DNA of 64,000 nt, from the NCBI RefSeq assembly GCF_030252345.1, contig NZ_CP126980.1, forward strand, positions 5,905,501-5,969,500. The letters are read 5' to 3'. The notes beneath the pieces are model-generated. The model saw only the letters and a program-made list of their open reading frames with translations, was not told where the DNA came from and made no database searches. Each line of letters begins with the position of its first letter. Positions within the stretch are counted from its first letter, which is position 1. Positions 61,401 through 64,000 of the stretch are shown here, in pieces. Made by a program: the position numbers and the translations under genes. The DNA is from Actinoplanes oblitus (GTDB lineage: Bacteria; Actinomycetota; Actinomycetes; Mycobacteriales; Micromonosporaceae).

Positions 61401-62438
61401 GCCCAGCTGCCGGCCGGGTTCGCGGTCCGCTACGAGCCGGCCACCCGCCCGCTCAAGGTGGGCGGCGACTGGTACGACACCATCCCGCTGCCGGACGGCC
61501 GGATCGGTCTCGTGGTCGGCGACTGCGTCGGGCACGGCCTGCAGGCGGCCACCGTGATGGGCCAGCTACGCTCCGCCTGCCGTGCCCTGCTGCTGCAGAA
61601 CGGCAGCCCGGCGCAGACCCTCACCGCGCTCGACCGGTTCGCCGCTCTGCTGCCCGGGGCCAGTTGCGCCACAGTGTTCTGCGGCGTGCTCGACCCGGCC
61701 AGCGGTCACCTGCGCTACTCGGCCGCCGCGCACCCGCCACCGATCGTGGCGCTCGCCGACGGCACCATCCACCTGCTCGACCAGGGCCGGTCCCGGCCGA
61801 TCGCGATCCGTCCGGACCAGCCCCGGCACGAGGCCGAATACGATCTGCCGCCGCGGACCACGCTGCTGCTCTACACCGACGGCCTGGTGGAACGCCGCCG
61901 GCAGCCGCTGACCACCGGGATCGAGCGGGCGGCCGAGGCGGTCCAGCTGGGGCGGCGTACCCCGATCGAGGATCTGGCCACCGAGGTGATGGAACGCCTC
62001 GCCCCGGCCGGTGGCTTCGACGACGACGTGGCGCTGCTGCTCTACCGCCAGCCCGGCCCGTTGGAGATCGAGTTCCCGGCCGAGTCGTCCCGGCTCGCCT
62101 CGATCCGCACGGCGCTGCGCGGCTGGCTGGACCGCTGCGGGGTGGACGGGGTGACAGCGCAGAACGTCCTGGTGGCGGCCGGCGAGGCGTGCGCCAACGC
62201 GATCGAGCACGGGCACCGCGACCTGGCCGGTGGACTGATCAGGTTGCGTGCCGCGGCGACCGCCGACGCGCTGCGGCTGATCGTCACGGACACCGGCCGC
62301 TGGCGGCTCCCCCAACCGGACGACAGTCCGCACCGCGGGCGCGGCATCATGCTGATGCGGGCATTCATGGGTGAGGTCACCATCACCACCGGAGCCGCCG
62401 GGACCATCATCGACATGCAGACGAGGATCGCGTCATGA
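58410..62438 (+). CDS. Hybrid histidine kinase / receiver / SpoIIE phosphatase / RsbW-like kinase
   Basis: The 1342-residue multi-domain protein has an N-terminal PAS-like sensor (about 1-160), a GAF-like region (170-310), HisKA with His333 (FFSNISHEFRTPLTLIMGP), HATPase (NLLSNALKF; VADTGIGV; GSGIGLALV) and a receiver with phospho-Asp644 (VVSDVMMPRMGG; DDYLFKPFSAAEL). Then come PAS (723-840), GAF (850-980), a PP2C/SpoIIE phosphatase (about 1000-1210, VGGDWYDTIPLPDGRIGLVVGDCVGHG) and an RsbW-type ATPase (about 1220-1340, NVLVAAGEACANAIEHGH). It joins phosphorelay to partner-switch control. A STAS substrate is encoded next with a 4-base overlap. Confidence 0.9.
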   Translation: MSDVFAADAEVGRDLAAVDWARTPVGAPDEWPQSLRTAVSILLSSRFPMWMAWGPELTFFCNAAYRRDTLGRKYPWALGRPASQVWAEIWGDIGPRIQNVLDTGHATWDASLLLFLERSGYPEESYHTFSYSPLHDDDGVLAGFLCVVSEDTDRVIAERRMATLRDLGSDPSVIRTEHETLAFASQQLERNLRDLPFTLTYLYDEDGRPQLRSVSGIAADHPAALAIGQAAPEPGLLTLDHPDLPAGDWADPPRQALLVPLVRQGDAPYGFFVAALNRYRPADDAYRGFVELAAGHVAAGIAGARSYQAQQRRAEELAELDRAKTTFFSNISHEFRTPLTLIMGPLDELRSRLAGADQQILDELDVMHRNGLRLGKLVNALLDFSRLEAGRMRAHFEAVDLSATTAELASVFRSAIERAGLIFEVDCPPLPEPVLVDRGMWEKVVLNLLSNALKFTFEGAIRITVRASADHRAVITVADTGIGVAPEEMPRLFERFHRIDNARSRSHEGSGIGLALVKELVSLHDGTITADSTPDKGTTFTVRLPFGSGAVVEPGAATAVSATAEPFLQEANRWLPGDPPLEAPVPSGAGGAAADVVVADDNADMRDYLGRLLRSAGHRVTAVADGRAALDAIRAEAPDLVVSDVMMPRMGGLELVTALRAESRTAGVPVLLLSARAGEEASIEGLEAGADDYLFKPFSAAELLARVRANIELARLRNHHSRWRTALVDSLQEAFFVCDEDGAVIEINTAFTDKLGFGPEGLPYAPVHPWWPDPVTDADAYAQVQESFELLLQQRHGDYTIPVRHRDGHTLWVAAAFNHVRDPESGRGVIVGTFRDVTDEHYAIQRETALASLSVRLSAADHLTDAVTGALDQLRELWQASYVLAAVFGEADEPTVTSTDPDLTWAGLPQDRLLNLKDKPLLTPVTEDNSGAGITLEHPRGTMVVWVQLSRRRPFTEQDQTLLALLAGHLAQGLRRVHQIDQQRETALALQRAILGPAQLPAGFAVRYEPATRPLKVGGDWYDTIPLPDGRIGLVVGDCVGHGLQAATVMGQLRSACRALLLQNGSPAQTLTALDRFAALLPGASCATVFCGVLDPASGHLRYSAAAHPPPIVALADGTIHLLDQGRSRPIAIRPDQPRHEAEYDLPPRTTLLLYTDGLVERRRQPLTTGIERAAEAVQLGRRTPIEDLATEVMERLAPAGGFDDDVALLLYRQPGPLEIEFPAESSRLASIRTALRGWLDRCGVDGVTAQNVLVAAGEACANAIEHGHRDLAGGLIRLRAAATADALRLIVTDTGRWRLPQPDDSPHRGRGIMLMRAFMGEVTITTGAAGTIIDMQTRIAS

Positions 62439-62734
62439 CCACCGCGCTCACGCTGACCACGGGCCAGGACGCTGCCGGTGCACTCGTGCTCACGGCGGTC
62501 GGGGAGATCGACATGAGCAACGCGGAGACGTTCGCGGCGGCGCTCGGCGAGGCGGTCACCGACGACGGCCGGCCGGTGCTGGTCGATCTCACGGCGGTGG
62601 AGTACCTGGACAGCGCCGGTCTCGCCACGCTCTTCCAGCACGCCGGGCGGATCGAGGTGGTCACCGGTCCGCTGCTGGCGCCGCTGCTGACCGTTTCCGG
62701 TCTCGGCGACCTCACCACGGTCCGCGGTAGCTAG
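62435..62734 (+). CDS. STAS-domain anti-sigma factor antagonist
   Basis: The 99-residue STAS protein has the phospho-site loop VEYLDSAGLATL (Ser about residue 60), as in SpoIIAA/RsbV. When unphosphorylated it binds an RsbW-type kinase and frees a sigma factor. The ATPase module of the upstream hybrid protein would phosphorylate it and the SpoIIE module would dephosphorylate it. The two genes overlap by four bases. The sigma factor target is not in the immediate neighbourhood. Confidence 0.85.
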   Translation: MTTALTLTTGQDAAGALVLTAVGEIDMSNAETFAAALGEAVTDDGRPVLVDLTAVEYLDSAGLATLFQHAGRIEVVTGPLLAPLLTVSGLGDLTTVRGS

Positions 62735-62740
62735 CCCGGC

Positions 62741-62848
62741 TCAGAACCTGCGATACACCAGGAAGCCGGCGAACAGGACGACCAGCAGGCCGAGCAGGGC
62801 CCAGACCACGAGGAGGGCGAGTCGCCAGCGCCGGTACACGTCGTTCAC
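62741..62848 (-). CDS. Small single-TM protein (35 residues)
   Basis: VNDVYRRWRLALLVVWALLG... encodes one transmembrane helix and a short YRRF tail. The GTG overlaps the upstream GTPase-like stop by four bases (GTGA), so it is the last gene of that operon. It may anchor or cap the GTPase complex (inference). Confidence 0.6.
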   Translation of the reverse strand: MNDVYRRWRLALLVVWALLGLLVVLFAGFLVYRRF

Positions 62849-64000
62849 AGCCGCACCTTCCGTTCGGCGAGCAGCCATTTCACGAACGTCTCGACGCTCG
62901 GCGACACCGCGGGCTGGTCCAGGCGCGCGTCGGTGAGGAAGTAGCGGGCGCTGTGGAACTCGTGGCCGATCGCGCGCACCAGGTTGCCCTGTTCCAGCGG
63001 GCCGGCCAGCCAGTCGCGGATGGAGTCGTTGGCTCCGACCCGCGCCGCCTTGATCTGCTCCTCGATGAGGTCCGCCTTGGTCACCACCACGGCGACGCGG
63101 GCCTTCTCCGTCTCGGCGCGCATGCCGTGCAGCGCCGGCACGGTGCCCTCGAAGACCGACATCGGTGAGGTGGCCGCCCGCATCGGCTCCAGTGCACGAC
63201 GCTGCTCCTCGCCGAGGGACTCCCACAGCTTCGGTATCGACAGGGGGTCGACGACGAACACGATCACCGGCCGGTCCTCCCGCCGGCGCAGGTAGGCCAA
63301 CTCCTGGACCCGGTTCGTGCTCCGGAACCGCTCGCCGGCCGCGTCGAACATCTTGAGGTGCCGGGTCGCCGACGCCGTTCTCAGCGTCAAGGCGATCCCC
63401 GGTTGCGGCGTCACCGGGGTCTTGGTCACCCTGGTCCCGCGCTTGCGGATGTCGTGGACCTGCCGGTACCAGGCACGGGCGTACTCGTCGGACGCCTCCA
63501 CCGTGCCGCCGGAACGGGACAGCACGGCTTCGGCGGCGAGCGTCACCGCCGCCAGCAACTGGGTCTTGCCGGCCACGGTCGCCCCGAATACCGGCAGGAC
63601 CACCTCCGGCGCGTGGCCCGCCGACTCCTCCAGGTCCTGATCGCACGACGGGCAGACGGCCTGGAGCCGGTGGCTGCCGAGCATCAGCAGGGTCGGCAGC
63701 CGCATGCCGCACCGGCAGATCCGGTGCAGCATGCCGAACCGTCCGGGGCGGATGTCGCGATGCAGGGCCGGACATTCCGAGCACCGGTAGCCCGGGTACG
63801 GCACGTGGCAGTAGCAATGCGGGCAGGTGATCCGGATGCCGCGGATCAGCAGCAGCGCCGAGTCGGCGCCGCGCAGCGTGTAGATGACCACGATGCCGCC
63901 CACCCACAGCAGGCCCATCAGCGCCGCCTGGGCCAGGAGAGTCACCACCACGAGCAGGTCGGCGACGAGGAACCCGAGTGCCCCGCCGGCGACCAGCGCC
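62845..64000 (-). CDS. Zinc-ribbon, membrane-anchored GTPase-like protein (DO-GTPase2 type), cut by window end
   Basis: The frame stays open to the window edge, so the N-terminus may be incomplete (a GTG at 63951 is an internal option). The visible order is two hydrophobic helices (about 64000-63890), a double zinc ribbon (CPHCYCHVPYPGYRCSEC; CRCGMR; CPSCDQDLEE), and a P-loop GTPase core with FGATVAGKTQLLAAV (Walker A), VFVVDPL and VVVTKADLIEE (TKxD base-specificity motif). It resembles the Double-GTPase 2 family linked by others to bacterial conflict or envelope systems. It overlaps the single-TM gene. Confidence 0.65.
   Translation of the reverse strand, partial: ALVAGGALGFLVADLLVVVTLLAQAALMGLLWVGGIVVIYTLRGADSALLLIRGIRITCPHCYCHVPYPGYRCSECPALHRDIRPGRFGMLHRICRCGMRLPTLLMLGSHRLQAVCPSCDQDLEESAGHAPEVVLPVFGATVAGKTQLLAAVTLAAEAVLSRSGGTVEASDEYARAWYRQVHDIRKRGTRVTKTPVTPQPGIALTLRTASATRHLKMFDAAGERFRSTNRVQELAYLRRREDRPVIVFVVDPLSIPKLWESLGEEQRRALEPMRAATSPMSVFEGTVPALHGMRAETEKARVAVVVTKADLIEEQIKAARVGANDSIRDWLAGPLEQGNLVRAIGHEFHSARYFLTDARLDQPAVSPSVETFVKWLLAERKVRL

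Noticed and set aside
58278..61535. Long minus-strand open frame of 1085 codons opposite the hybrid kinase
   Set aside because: The plus strand encodes an unmistakable multidomain kinase/phosphatase; the antisense frame is a by-product of high G/C at third positions. The same applies to the long frames at 606-2114 and 29714-31876 on the minus strand.

Overview
The window is a high-GC actinobacterial chromosome segment, most likely Micromonosporaceae (Actinoplanes-like). The grounds are near-universal G/C at third codon positions, many GTG starts, actinobacterial families (F420/LLM flavoenzyme, CGNR and LAL regulators, SIMPL, DUF3253, DUF6345, MmyB-like HTH) and many leaderless promoters with a TAnnnT box 6-8 nt before the start codon. 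No rRNA, canonical tRNA, insertion sequence, CRISPR or prophage was found. It reads as an accessory/regulatory region made of short operons and divergent regulator-target pairs.

Layout. 1-4.5 kb: end of a membrane protein, a hydrolase-LuxR fusion, a hotdog protein coupled to an LLM oxidoreductase, and a Clp-N protein. 4.57-5.69 kb: a conserved actinobacterial protein of unknown function followed by a non-coding stretch holding two circularly permuted tRNA-like elements (3' half before 5' half, each acceptor stem closed by a short TTCG-containing linker) and a strong terminator. This is the most unusual thing in the window. 5.7-13 kb: VOC/WYL, YbhN/TetR, PEBP/HTH, a sulfotransferase-like gene and a lipoprotein. 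13-15.4 kb: an SPFH plus zinc-ribbon membrane operon and a TusA-like gene. 15.7-21.9 kb: a LacI-controlled ABC uptake operon ending in a mannonate-dehydratase-like enolase-superfamily enzyme. 22-28.9 kb: an ECF sigma factor, a LAL regulator divergent from a methyltransferase, and an MBL-fold hydrolase divergent from a CGNR regulator. 29-36.9 kb: nadE, a multi-PAS histidine kinase, a heme peroxidase with LysM repeats, a PL9 pectate lyase and a 39-codon gene.

36.9-47.7 kb: SDR, a 5'-3' exonuclease, a carboxylate-amine ligase, an alpha/beta hydrolase, an acyl-CoA synthetase, an ArsR/MFS pair and SIMPL. 47.7-50.4 kb: a MerR regulator fused to a cysteine-less peroxiredoxin domain, downstream of an enolase gene. 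Each of the two genes has a nearly identical MerR-type promoter with a 20-bp spacer, and the merR copy lies inside the 3' end of the enolase gene. 50.5-56.3 kb: MarR with tandem operators upstream of a drug exporter, a cyclic-phosphate receiver (cREC) protein, a frameshifted pseudogene, a double VOC protein and a lipoprotein. 56.4-64 kb: a DUF6345 protein with a caspase-like His/Cys pair, a very large hybrid kinase/SpoIIE phosphatase/anti-sigma protein coupled to a STAS antagonist, and the edge of a zinc-ribbon GTPase gene.

Functions are inferred from reading the translated sequences. No database search was run.
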